11,341 nt of DNA. It comes from CAYZMH01 sp964479445. GTDB lineage: Bacteria; Bacteroidota; Bacteroidia; Bacteroidales; GCA-2748055. This document shows, in pieces, positions 1 through 7,908 of the stretch. The notes under the pieces were generated by a model, which saw only the letters and a program-made list of their open reading frames with translations, had not been told where the DNA came from and made no database searches. The translations under genes were made by a program, and so were the position numbers. The stretch covers positions 1-11,341 of the forward strand of contig CAYZMH010000094.1 in NCBI GenBank assembly GCA_964479445.1. The letters are read 5' to 3'. Position 1 is the stretch's first letter, and each line of letters starts with the position of its first letter.

Positions 1-390
1 CCGGGGATTGATGGTATTGATCGATGCGATCACACTCTCCTTTTTCTGCTTCTGGAAGGCTACTACCTGGACCTCTTCCAGTTCCTCCGCGCCGGGTTTC
101 AGTATCACATTGATCGTTGCATTTTCTTTCACCGCTCTTCGCTCCGACTGGTAACCGATGAAGGAATAGACCAGGGTATCCCCGGGCGACAGATTGGTGA
201 TGGCATATTTACCGTCAATGGTGGTAATCGAACCGGTTGTTCCCCCCGGTGTACGTATGGTTACGCCCGGCAGCGGAACTCCTTCCTGGTCGATCACCAT
301 CCCTGTCACTGTGAGGTTCTGTGCTGCGGCATCCTGGAACAGGAAACCCGTGGCACAGATCATCATCAGAGTTCTAAATAACCTGCTCAT
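1..390 (-). CDS. SusC-family TonB-dependent outer-membrane transporter, N-terminal 130 residues (3' end beyond window)
   Basis: The frame opens at ATG 390-388 and stays open to base 1, giving 130 residues of a protein that is normally about 1000. Residues 1-23 form a signal peptide (hydrophobic core MMICATGFLF, cleavage after AAA/Q). Residues 25-100 are a CarboxypepD_reg-like domain typical of SusC N-termini: VTGMVIDQEGVPLPGVTIR, then TTIDGKYAI, then LVYSFIGYQS. Residues 103-120 (ELEEVQVVAFQKQKKESV) match the TonB-box/plug entry of SusC proteins. Family role: it forms the outer-membrane pore of a SusCD complex that imports oligosaccharides using TonB energy. The ATG overlaps the stop of the GH5 gene (ATGA), so translation is probably coupled and the gene belongs to the GH30-GH5 operon. 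A susD would be expected beyond the left edge but is not visible. The class is secure; the substrate is inferred only from the neighbouring enzymes. Confidence 0.9.
   Translation of the reverse strand, partial: MSRLFRTLMMICATGFLFQDAAAQNLTVTGMVIDQEGVPLPGVTIRTPGGTTGSITTIDGKYAITNLSPGDTLVYSFIGYQSERRAVKENATINVILKPGAEELEEVQVVAFQKQKKESVIASINTINPR
387..390 (-). promoter_or_regulatory. ATGA stop/start overlap coupling GH5 to susC
   Basis: On the minus strand the four bases ATGA contain the susC start (ATG, 390-388) and the GH5 stop (TGA, 389-387). No strong purine-rich ribosome site precedes the ATG (the upstream bases are AAAACACA). Re-initiation by ribosomes finishing GH5 is a likely way for susC to be translated, which would tie transporter and enzyme levels together. 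Confidence 0.75.
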
Positions 391-3092
391 TGTGTTTTGT
401 TTATCGATAGTTGATAGCTTCTTATCTGTTGTTGATCGTTGATCCTCAGTATATAAATCCCGTCGCTCAGCCAGCTGGTATCCATGGCGATCCGCGACCG
501 GTTGTCTTCCGCGGTGTATAACATATTACCGCTTATATTGAACAGTGCCAGGGTGAAGGTCCCGGGCTCTTCAGGAAACCTGATAAATAACCGGTCGGAT
601 GCGGGATTCGGGTAGAGCAGTACTTTTTCAAAAAATGAAGAGACCTTATTCCCGGTGAGCAAGCTTAAATTAAGCCAGTTCAGGTTAAACTCGCCGGATT
701 TGGCCTTCACCCGCAGCCGTACTTTACCACCGGGCAGGTTTATGGATGTGGGCTGGGTTTGCCAGGTCTGCCACCCGCCAGTCTGTTTCAGCGTGGGCGA
801 TTTCTCCGTTTCAAAAATCCCATTCCTTTCCACCAGGAAATCGATCTGTGCATCTCCGTTTTGCAAGGCTACCCGCATATCAATCTGGTAGGTACCGGGC
901 TTTTCCACATTCAATATGAACTCCACGAAGTCACCCGGACTGGCATAGGCGGTATTCTGACCACCCCCTTCGTCCTGGCACTCCTCCAGCACAAGCCCGC
1001 TGATCCTGTAATAGTCTTCTGCTTCCACTTTGCCCGGGATATCATGATAATCCGCAAGCATATTGGATACTTTCTTGTCCTGGAATGCTGATAGCTGCCT
1101 GGCACCGGAGAGCAGGGAACCTCCCATATAAGAAAGTTGTATATCGGCATCTGCCGGGATGATATCCCCGGGTATGATGGTGACCTTCTCCTCCCCGGAA
1201 GCAGCATGGACGTTTTGGATGGCCATAACTTCTCCATCTACCCTGAGTGTGAAATCAGATGCCGAAAGGGAAGAGGATGTCACTGCCATATTCAGGTGCA
1301 GTGTAATATCGTTACTCACCTCACCGGTGGTTGCCAGGAGTGGAAGAAATGGTACGTCTTCAACCGGCCTGGAGTTGAAAAAGCGGAAATAATTCAGGTT
1401 CACACCACCCTCCGCAAACCGAACCTTCAGTTCAATGCGGCCTTCAGGAAGCAGTATATCAGTTACCGTTGTGGAACGCCAGGATGACCAGCTCCCGGTT
1501 GCAGGCAGGTAAATCAGATCGGAGATCACTTTCCCGTTGGCTTCAAGCACTGTATAGCCTCCTGTTGCCTGAGATGCTGCCCTGAACACTGCATCCACGA
1601 GTAATGGGGTATCGGTTTCCAGGTGGTAAACCATCCATTCCCCGTCGTTAATCCACCCGACGTTATAACCATTGGTGGTATCCGTATCGGTACACCGCTC
1701 TATATCCACACCGTCGTTCCTGTACCGGCCCCCAATGTTCCACTGCGTGTACTCGCCCTCATCCTGGTGGTAATTGGCGGTATCCCGGTCGAAATAGGCA
1801 TGCCCATTTCTGCCCAGCGCATAATCGGAGGCGAAAATATAGTCGGCCGGGTCGTGTATCCTGTATGGCTTGAGTGCTGTGGTGAAAGGTTGCCGGATCA
1901 TGGCATCGATCACATCGTATTGAACGATACAGTTTTCAGCCCTGTGGTTTTCAGAGAAAGTCATTACGGCATTATAGGCTTCATCGGGGGTTAGCGGATC
2001 TGCCTCCCCGCGCCATGAATTGATCAACCTGGTATAATCGCTGTTCACCTTTACCCGCATGACATTGTTGAGGCCGCCCTTCTTGACGGGCCACCATGAC
2101 CACCCGATATTCTTTTGTTCGCAAAGGGCGATGAGATTGGTAAACCATGTGTTGGAATTCTCACCGCTCTCTCCCAACCAGAGGGGAACATTATAATCGT
2201 TACGCAACCAGGTGGCATAATCCAGTGACCCCGGATCGTTATAGGACCAGTACTTATGAAAGCTGTATACCAGGTTATCGTCCCACGGGGGCGTCAGCCC
2301 GGAGAAGTCATTGGCAAACCAGTTGCCCTCAATAAACAGTATGTGGTTCTGATCCACCAGCCGGATCGTATCGGTAATTCGCTCATACAGGTATCTTAAT
2401 GGTTGGTTGACCGGTTCACTGAAGGTCCAGTTGGTCTCATTGATCAGGTCATACCCCCCTACCCACAGTTCATCATGGTAGCGTTCTGCGATTTTATACC
2501 AGAGTGCAACCAGTTTGGTTTTATTGGCTTCACTCTCCCATAAAGAGGGTTTAGAGGGATCGTAGTCGGATATATCTGCGTTTTTACCCTGACCACCCGG
2601 TGCGCCGTGCATGTCAAAGATCACATACATACCGTTGTCACTGCACCATTTCACCAGGGAATCTGTAAGGCGGAAACCTGTCTCCAGCCAGGTTTGTTCG
2701 CCCGCCACAGGCTCATCCTCAATGGGCAGGGTAAACCATTTGTAATGCAGGGCAGGACGCACGGCATTGAATCCCCAGGCTTTCATGGAATCCACATCGC
2801 TCCTGGTAAAATGATTATTCAACCAGGAAACATAAAAGCTGTCTGTTCGTGCTGTTCCGATGGCCTGTTCCAGTTTTTTCCTGAATTCATGCTGCGTGCC
2901 TGCAATGCCGGCTGTTTTCATCATGTAACCTTCCTGGAGCATCCAGTTCCCGGTTCCGATACTTCGAATGATAAAATTCTCCCCGTTGCCGTCAACTATG
3001 CGGTCTCCTTCAGCATGCAAATATCCCTGCGGCAGGGCACTCTGACCTCCTGCCAGGAATAAAAGCAATATGAATGTTATGAAATTTTTCAT
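387..3092 (-). CDS. Secreted multidomain glycoside hydrolase family 5 enzyme with two CBM6-like modules and a T9SS C-terminal sorting domain
   Basis: This 901-residue protein starts at ATG 3092. Residues 1-22 are a signal peptide. Residues 25-360 resemble a GH5 (clan GH-A) barrel: DMHGAPGGQ at 160-168, predicted acid/base E219 in DLINETNW, SFHKYW at 277-282, and predicted nucleophile E308 in LWLGESGEN. Residues 415-572 are a CBM6-like module (YNVGWINDGEWMVY, then LNYFRFF). Residues 580-678 look like an SwmB/Ig-type linker domain. Residues 685-812 are a second CBM6-like module (VEAEDYY, AYASPGDFVEF, LNWLNLS). Residues 822-901 are a type IX sorting domain (VLLYPNPASDRLFI, then GIYILRI). It is therefore probably exported and surface-attached or released, cutting a polysaccharide outside the cell before SusC import. 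The DxHGAPGxQ motif recalls exo-beta-1,3-glucanases of GH5, but subfamily and linkage cannot be fixed by eye. It follows GH30 by 9 bases. Confidence 0.88.
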   Translation of the reverse strand: MKNFITFILLLFLAGGQSALPQGYLHAEGDRIVDGNGENFIIRSIGTGNWMLQEGYMMKTAGIAGTQHEFRKKLEQAIGTARTDSFYVSWLNNHFTRSDVDSMKAWGFNAVRPALHYKWFTLPIEDEPVAGEQTWLETGFRLTDSLVKWCSDNGMYVIFDMHGAPGGQGKNADISDYDPSKPSLWESEANKTKLVALWYKIAERYHDELWVGGYDLINETNWTFSEPVNQPLRYLYERITDTIRLVDQNHILFIEGNWFANDFSGLTPPWDDNLVYSFHKYWSYNDPGSLDYATWLRNDYNVPLWLGESGENSNTWFTNLIALCEQKNIGWSWWPVKKGGLNNVMRVKVNSDYTRLINSWRGEADPLTPDEAYNAVMTFSENHRAENCIVQYDVIDAMIRQPFTTALKPYRIHDPADYIFASDYALGRNGHAYFDRDTANYHQDEGEYTQWNIGGRYRNDGVDIERCTDTDTTNGYNVGWINDGEWMVYHLETDTPLLVDAVFRAASQATGGYTVLEANGKVISDLIYLPATGSWSSWRSTTVTDILLPEGRIELKVRFAEGGVNLNYFRFFNSRPVEDVPFLPLLATTGEVSNDITLHLNMAVTSSSLSASDFTLRVDGEVMAIQNVHAASGEEKVTIIPGDIIPADADIQLSYMGGSLLSGARQLSAFQDKKVSNMLADYHDIPGKVEAEDYYRISGLVLEECQDEGGGQNTAYASPGDFVEFILNVEKPGTYQIDMRVALQNGDAQIDFLVERNGIFETEKSPTLKQTGGWQTWQTQPTSINLPGGKVRLRVKAKSGEFNLNWLNLSLLTGNKVSSFFEKVLLYPNPASDRLFIRFPEEPGTFTLALFNISGNMLYTAEDNRSRIAMDTSWLSDGIYILRINDQQQIRSYQLSINKTQ

Positions 3093-3101
3093 GCTGTCCC
3101 T

Positions 3102-4583
3102 TTACTTTTCGTTCAGAATAACGGTGGAAATGGAATGTGCGGGTAACGCAACATCCACACCCTGGTGGTTCAGCCAGATCTTATAGTTGATCTCTGCATC
3201 GGTCATGTTCATCGAAACCACAGCGATCGAGCTGTCGGGATTAATAAAGGCAGTTGCCAGCAACGGATCATTGTTGGATGAACAGATGATGCGCCTGGCG
3301 CCCGGTCGGATAAATTTCGAGAAATGCCCCATGTAATAATAGGAATTCATGAAGACCAATTCACCGGTCTGTGTGTTCCCAATGATGGGCGCGAAACAGA
3401 AGTTTGCCACATGGTTTGGTCCCCCGGTCTCATCCAGCAGAATGTTCCAGTCCACCCAGCCCACCGCATAGTTGTTCAGGTCATGGATGATGGACTCCCC
3501 GTACCGCTCACCCCAGTGCCACTCATCGAGCCGGTCATAGCTGAACGGGAATACGCATCCCTCTGTGAATAGCAGTTTTTTATCCGGATAAGCATCCTGT
3601 ACATGCCTGAGGTTTTCAAAATGATCCCCGCTATACCAGTGGAACCCGGTTCCCCAAACAAAATCCGATGCAACCGGATCATCATATACCGTGCTGGCTC
3701 GCTGGTACATTACTCCACGGTTATGGTCATAAACAATGATCCTGTGATCGCTGAAGTCAGAGTTTTTCAATGCAGGACCCAGGTAGTCCCTGACAAAATC
3801 ACGCTCTTCTTCCGCGGTATATAAGCAGGACTCCCAGGTCTGGGTTGCCATCGGCTCATTCTGGACGGTCAGTCCCCAGAAGGAGACCCCTTCCTTCTCG
3901 CAGTCCTCGAAGTATTTCACGAAATAGTCCGCCCAGACCTGGCGGTATTCGGGTTTCAGCTTGCCGCCCTGCAGCATATTGTTATTGGTCTTCATCCATG
4001 CAGGAGGGCTCCACGGACTGGCAAGGAGTTTTATCTCCTCAGTCGAATACCTGATTGCCTTTTTAATAAACGGTATCCGGTACCTGAGATCCGGCTCTAT
4101 TGAGAAATGGGCCAGGCCCGTATCACCGGCAACTTCAGAATAGGCATAACTTGTACTGGAAAAATCGCAGCTGTTGATATGCGTACGGCAGAGCGTGTAA
4201 CCTATCCCGTTCTCCGTGTCAAAGTAGGCTTCCAAAATCTCTGCCTGCACCCCGGGAGGCATTTTGTAAAAAGTTTCAGCCGACGCATCGGTCATGGCAC
4301 CCCCAAATCCCTCAATTTCCTGGAATTGTTTGTTGGGATCAATTATAAGCGTGGGATAGTGTTCACCGGGTTGGTCGTAATCTGAAATCTCCAGCCCATC
4401 GATCTTTCCCAGCCTGTGGTCTGTATCCCTGGCTGTAAGGTACTGCGTTGCTGTTTCAATGACATATTCCCTGTCTGGCCATTTCTTTTCAACAGGGGTG
4501 TTTAATCCTGCAGACTTACAACTGCCCACGATAACCAGCAGGAAAACAGTAATCAAACAGGCAGGTGAGATTCTTCCGCACAT
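3102..4583 (-). CDS. Glycoside hydrolase family 30 lipoprotein (probable beta-glucanase/beta-glucosidase type)
   Basis: I take ATG 4583 as the start, giving 493 residues. The frame extends to a TTG at 4613, but that codon lies inside the -7 promoter element. Residues 1-22 are a lipoprotein signal (LLVIVGSC, lipidated C22), so the enzyme is membrane anchored, probably at the outer membrane. GH30 hallmarks are clear: FQEIEGFGGAMTDASAET near residues 87-104, LLASPWSPPAWMKTN near 186-200, predicted acid/base E243 in LTVQNEPMATQTWESC, and predicted nucleophile E341 in LLFTEGC. The C-terminal part (about 410-490) is the beta-sandwich fused to the GH30 barrel. The motifs suggest subfamilies 1/3 (glucosylceramidase or beta-1,6-glucanase type) rather than the xylanase subfamilies; the exact activity is not decidable here. 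It is the first gene of the GH30-GH5-susC operon and probably trims beta-glucan chains or side branches for uptake. No T9SS tail is present, in contrast to the next gene. Confidence 0.9.
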   Translation of the reverse strand: MCGRISPACLITVFLLVIVGSCKSAGLNTPVEKKWPDREYVIETATQYLTARDTDHRLGKIDGLEISDYDQPGEHYPTLIIDPNKQFQEIEGFGGAMTDASAETFYKMPPGVQAEILEAYFDTENGIGYTLCRTHINSCDFSSTSYAYSEVAGDTGLAHFSIEPDLRYRIPFIKKAIRYSTEEIKLLASPWSPPAWMKTNNNMLQGGKLKPEYRQVWADYFVKYFEDCEKEGVSFWGLTVQNEPMATQTWESCLYTAEEERDFVRDYLGPALKNSDFSDHRIIVYDHNRGVMYQRASTVYDDPVASDFVWGTGFHWYSGDHFENLRHVQDAYPDKKLLFTEGCVFPFSYDRLDEWHWGERYGESIIHDLNNYAVGWVDWNILLDETGGPNHVANFCFAPIIGNTQTGELVFMNSYYYMGHFSKFIRPGARRIICSSNNDPLLATAFINPDSSIAVVSMNMTDAEINYKIWLNHQGVDVALPAHSISTVILNEK

Positions 4584-4610
4584 AGTAGTTTTAATTAATA
4601 GTTGAGAAAC

Positions 4611-4643
4611 CAAAGATATCGCCGGGGGTAACCCGGGGCAAGT
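4611..4643 (-). promoter_or_regulatory. Bacteroidota-type promoter of the GH30-GH5-susC operon
   Basis: Read on the minus strand, TATCTTTG (4618-4611) is a perfect match to the Bacteroidota -7 consensus TAnnTTTG. A CTTG (4642-4639) lies 20 bases upstream, matching the TTTG -33 box at normal spacing. The predicted transcription start is near 4604, giving a leader of about 20 A/T-rich bases before ATG 4583. The spacer contains the odd palindrome GGGTAACCC (4627-4635). This element is the main reason for rejecting the longer TTG-initiated GH30 frame. Confidence 0.65.
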
Positions 4644-4659
4644 GAAACCACATCTTAAA

Positions 4660-4706
4660 AACCTCGCCTAAACCGTAACCAACCTCTCAAAACCTCTCAA
4701 AGCCTC
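4660..4706. repeat. Helically phased short direct repeats upstream of the PUL promoter; candidate activator site
   Basis: On the plus strand AACCTCTCAA occurs twice head to tail (4681-4690, 4691-4700), followed by the related AGCCTCTACC (4701-4710). AACCTC also occurs at 4660-4665, exactly 21 bases before 4681, and AACC at 4671. Read in the direction of the operon the unit is TTGAGAGGTT. The repeats lie about 55-100 bases upstream of the predicted transcription start, where an activator would be expected. The 10- and 21-base spacings put the copies on one face of the helix. The neighbouring LuxR-type HTH regulator is the obvious candidate ligand, but that is inference. Confidence 0.5.
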
Positions 4707-4723
4707 TACCGGGCAGAATTAAA

Positions 4724-4765
4724 AGACAGTTAATCAGTTATATGGCGGTTATGTAGAGACTGTCT
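4724..4765 (-). terminator. Possible terminator of the regulator gene: inverted repeat followed by a T run
   Basis: On the minus strand AGACAGT (4765-4759) is followed 28 bases later by its complement ACTGTCT (4730-4724), then TTTTAATT. A seven-pair stem with a short U run downstream of the regulator stop is compatible with intrinsic termination. The loop is long and the stem short, so the call is weak. Confidence 0.3.
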
Positions 4766-4770
4766 AAAGA

Positions 4771-4827
4771 AGCTGTTTTTCTCCGATCAGGTCTATTGCA
4801 GCAGGTGGAGATTTCCGACAAACAGCT
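4771..4827 (-). other. Extended inverted repeat starting at the regulator stop codon
   Basis: AGCTGTTT (4771-4778) and AAACAGCT (4820-4827) form an eight-pair perfect inverted repeat separated by 41 bases. Inside it, on the minus strand, TCTCC and GGAGA could form a second five-pair helix. The structure begins in the regulator's stop codon and could slow or stop read-through toward the PUL operon, or protect the 3' end of the mRNA. It has no adjacent T run. Confidence 0.35.
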
Positions 4828-7793
4828 CAGAGCGAGGAGAGGTATTCCTTGAGTGAATCTTTGGGTTCAAGCCCCAGTTTCTTGCGCAGCCTGTACCGGT
4901 CATTTTCAATGGCCCTGATGGTCTTGTGCATGTGTTCTGCAATTTCCTTCGTGGATAGGTTCATACGCACATACGCTGCTATCTTGAGTTCGGACAGGGT
5001 GAGGTCTGTATGTCTTTCGCGTAGTTTCGTGAGAAAATTATTGTATGTGATATCCAGCTGCGGCTCAATAAGTTTCCAGTCCTTATCAGTAGTGATCTCC
5101 TGATCAATCTCCCCGATAATATTCTCCAGTCCGTCCTTCAGGGGGGTCTGTGACTTCCGGGATATACCTTCGAGCCTGTTCTTCAGTTCAAGCAGGTTGC
5201 GGTTTCTGCTTAACCTGAAGAATGCCAGTTTCTTCAATTCTAATTCAAGGTTCTCTTTCTCCAGTTCCACGATCCGTTTCTCCTGGAGCGCCTGTTTTTT
5301 AAGGAATGAATTCTTGTAGGCATTCAACCGGGTCACGTAAATATATGCAGCGATAGAAATTATCACTGCCGAAACCAGGAGAATGAACCACCATGTAGCC
5401 CAGAAGGGAGGTTCCACCTCAATGATCAGTTCCCGGGTATTATACCCCCATTTTCCGTCATTGTTAGAGGCTCTTACCATGAAGGTGTAGGTTCCCGGTT
5501 TAAGGTTGGAATAGGTAGCGTATCTCCTGGTATAGGTGGTGGGTACCCATTCCTCTTCAAATCCCTTTAGCCTGTATTCGAATTCGCATTTTTCAGGATG
5601 GGTAAAATTCAGTGCTGCAAACTCAATGGTAAAGATCTTATCGGTATTCCTCAGGGTGAGCTGATCGGTATATGTGATCTGCTTATTGAGTATGATCCTG
5701 TTATTGAAGGGTTCTCCGGGCTCAATCTTCTTATTCATGATCTCCAGCCGGGTAAGCACCACGCGGGGGATATTCTGGTTAATGACCATGGTTTCGGGAT
5801 CAATGATATCAAGTCCGTTTACCGAACCGGCAAGGATACGGCCATCCCGGAGCCTGAGCATGGCATCTGCATTGAATTCATTGGCTGACAGGCCATCTGA
5901 AGTATAGAAATGCAACCATTTCCCGGTACCTTCATTATACCTGCAGAGGCCGTTTCCGGTGGTGATCCAGTAGTTACGTCGGTCATCCTGCAGGATGCCT
6001 GTAACGATCATATTGTTTAGCACGCATTCCGATACCATGGAGATCAGTTCACCACTTTTTTTGTTATAAACGTATAACCCGTCACCTTCTGTACCGATCC
6101 AAATCCTGCCCCGATAATCCTGGTAGAGGGAACGGATCATCGCCGATTGAAGGTTTTTGTTATCTCCCGAAAGCGCAGGCTCTGTCATTGTATTGGTCTG
6201 ACGATCAAGTATATTAACCCCGTTACCTTCTGTGCCAAACCAGATATCACCATCCGAATCCTCCATTATCACCATTATATTGGGATGATTCACGCGGTTG
6301 GACACATCAGCTTCCACACCCATATTGGTAAAATTGCCGGTCTCACTGTTATAAAGATCTACCCCGTTTCCAAGGAGCCCCAGCCAGATATTATCCCGGC
6401 TGTCTTTGTAGATTTCCCAGACAGTGGAGGAATTCACTGAAGCGTTTGCTGTTCCCTGGGGAATGTGCTGCCAGCTTCCCTCACTGGGATTATATATATT
6501 AAATCCCGTTGCATAGGTTCCTGCCAGGATATTCCCCGAAGCATCCTCTCCAATACTGGTAATCACATCCGATGAGATTGATTCACTGCCTTCTCCCCTG
6601 TTTCGAAACTGGATGATGCCCGCTTCGGAATCCATCCGGAAAAGACCATCGCCATCGGTCCCGATCCACAGGTAATCATTGGAATCCTGGAACATACAGA
6701 GTACAGACATTCCCAGGAAAACCTTCAGATCGTCCTGCTGATACAAGGACCGGTCAAACTTCCTACGGGCCGGGTCATAATGAATCACCCCTTTATCGTA
6801 AAATCCGATCCAGATTTGATTTTGCATATCCTGGTAAATGCAGTATACCTGGTTTCCCGGGAGCCTGCCATCACTTCCCGGTCCATCGTCCAGGTAGAAG
6901 AATTTATCCAGTTCCGGATCATATACATTGATACCTCTGCCATCGGTCGCAATCCAGATCCGGCCCATTTCATCTATCATCATATTCCCGTTCAGGATAT
7001 CCGTGCTTAACCCACTGTTGCGGCTTGTATACAATTCTGATTCCCCGGTAACAGGATCCAGCCGGCATACTCCATGCTTATTTGCACTGATCCACAGGTG
7101 ACCTTTCCGGTCTTCAACGATATGTTTCCGAAAATCCACATTCAGCTCCGGATCCCGCTCATAGGGTATCTCTGTAAAAGTGCCTGTAACCGCATCAAAA
7201 CGTTGAATGGTATTGCTCCATGTGGCGACATAGATGCAACCATCACTGCTTTCAAGGATATCGGAAACCTGGTTGGAATTAATGGAGCCCGGATCATCCG
7301 GATCCGGCAGGTACACCATGAACGCATCTGTTTCGGGCATGTAGCGCCCCAATCCATTGTCGGTGCAAATCCAGACCGAGCGGTCTTCCATGATTTCCAC
7401 GCTGTTGACCCTCGTACCCGGTGATCCGCCGGTTTCATAGCGGATGAACGTGCCCGTTTCGCGCAGGTATTTATTTACACCGTTCTGGAAGGTTCCGATC
7501 CAGAGGTTGCCATCGGAATCTCCGGCGATGCTCAATATCCTGTTGCCTGAGATTGATGCGGAATCAGAGGTATTCCGAAAGGTGGTTATATTGAAGCCGT
7601 CGTAACGGCAAAGCCCGTTCCGGGTTCCAAACCATACAAAACCGTAAGAATCCTGGTAAATACACTCCACCTGGTTGTGACCGAGACCATCTTCCCGGGT
7701 AATCCGGTCGTATTCAAATTTTGCAAATTGAGGCCATGCAGCAGAGCACATTGCCAGCAAGAGCATAACAACCGGGAAGCGCCTGTATTTCAT
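4827..7793 (-). CDS. Membrane-spanning sensor/regulator: two seven-repeat propellers, Y_Y_Y domain, one TM helix, coiled coil, LuxR-type HTH (no kinase)
   Basis: This 988-residue protein starts at ATG 7793. Residues 1-22 are a signal peptide. Residues 30-670 carry 14 propeller repeats with WIGT-like cores at about 54, 98, 141, 188, 234, 280, 328, 376, 422, 470, 518, 565, 609 and 653, which fits two seven-bladed propellers. Residues 715-795 are the Y_Y_Y domain (FEYRLKGFEEEWV, YATYSNLKPGTYTFMVRASNNDGKWG). Residues 797-821 are a transmembrane helix, and 825-880 a charged coiled coil. Residues 930-975 are a LuxR/GerE-type HTH (LTLSELKIAAYVRMNLSTKEIA, then IENDRYRLRKKLGL). No HisKA, HATPase or receiver domain is present, so this is a one-piece periplasm-to-DNA switch rather than a classical hybrid two-component system. 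It probably senses an oligosaccharide in the periplasm and activates the GH30-GH5-susC operon just downstream. Confidence 0.92.
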   Translation of the reverse strand: MKYRRFPVVMLLLAMCSAAWPQFAKFEYDRITREDGLGHNQVECIYQDSYGFVWFGTRNGLCRYDGFNITTFRNTSDSASISGNRILSIAGDSDGNLWIGTFQNGVNKYLRETGTFIRYETGGSPGTRVNSVEIMEDRSVWICTDNGLGRYMPETDAFMVYLPDPDDPGSINSNQVSDILESSDGCIYVATWSNTIQRFDAVTGTFTEIPYERDPELNVDFRKHIVEDRKGHLWISANKHGVCRLDPVTGESELYTSRNSGLSTDILNGNMMIDEMGRIWIATDGRGINVYDPELDKFFYLDDGPGSDGRLPGNQVYCIYQDMQNQIWIGFYDKGVIHYDPARRKFDRSLYQQDDLKVFLGMSVLCMFQDSNDYLWIGTDGDGLFRMDSEAGIIQFRNRGEGSESISSDVITSIGEDASGNILAGTYATGFNIYNPSEGSWQHIPQGTANASVNSSTVWEIYKDSRDNIWLGLLGNGVDLYNSETGNFTNMGVEADVSNRVNHPNIMVIMEDSDGDIWFGTEGNGVNILDRQTNTMTEPALSGDNKNLQSAMIRSLYQDYRGRIWIGTEGDGLYVYNKKSGELISMVSECVLNNMIVTGILQDDRRNYWITTGNGLCRYNEGTGKWLHFYTSDGLSANEFNADAMLRLRDGRILAGSVNGLDIIDPETMVINQNIPRVVLTRLEIMNKKIEPGEPFNNRIILNKQITYTDQLTLRNTDKIFTIEFAALNFTHPEKCEFEYRLKGFEEEWVPTTYTRRYATYSNLKPGTYTFMVRASNNDGKWGYNTRELIIEVEPPFWATWWFILLVSAVIISIAAYIYVTRLNAYKNSFLKKQALQEKRIVELEKENLELELKKLAFFRLSRNRNLLELKNRLEGISRKSQTPLKDGLENIIGEIDQEITTDKDWKLIEPQLDITYNNFLTKLRERHTDLTLSELKIAAYVRMNLSTKEIAEHMHKTIRAIENDRYRLRKKLGLEPKDSLKEYLSSL

Positions 7794-7815
7794 AAAAAAG
7801 AATCAGGTGAATATT

Positions 7816-7823
7816 CAAATATA
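7816..7823 (-). promoter_or_regulatory. Promoter -7 element of the sensor/regulator gene
   Basis: Minus-strand TATATTTG (7823-7816) fits TAnnTTTG exactly. A clear TTTG -33 box is absent; the expected position holds a G6T6 tract (7852-7841). The predicted start near 7809 leaves a leader of only about 16 bases before ATG 7793. The leader is A/T-rich without a Shine-Dalgarno sequence, as is common in this phylum. Confidence 0.5.
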
Positions 7824-7908
7824 ATGGATTAGATACATTTAAAAAACCCCCCACCATTCTAAGGCTAGTATCTTGCTACCGGGATACCCCCAATAATTCA
7901 TGATTCAT

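Noticed and set aside
759..1091. Plus-strand open frames over the GH5 gene and elsewhere (for example 759-1091, 2607-3062, 7074-7424)
   Set aside because: They lie antisense to well-supported genes, have no recognisable domains or ribosome sites, and read like reverse-frame shadows.
4827..7793. Classical hybrid two-component system
   Set aside because: Between the membrane helix and the HTH there are only about 110 residues of coiled coil, with no histidine kinase or receiver motifs.
7841..7852. A6C6 tract as an intrinsic terminator of the eight-helix protein gene
   Set aside because: On the minus strand it gives G6T6, but no matching stem precedes it. GTATC-N10-GATAC (7867-7886) is nearby but short and not followed by T residues.
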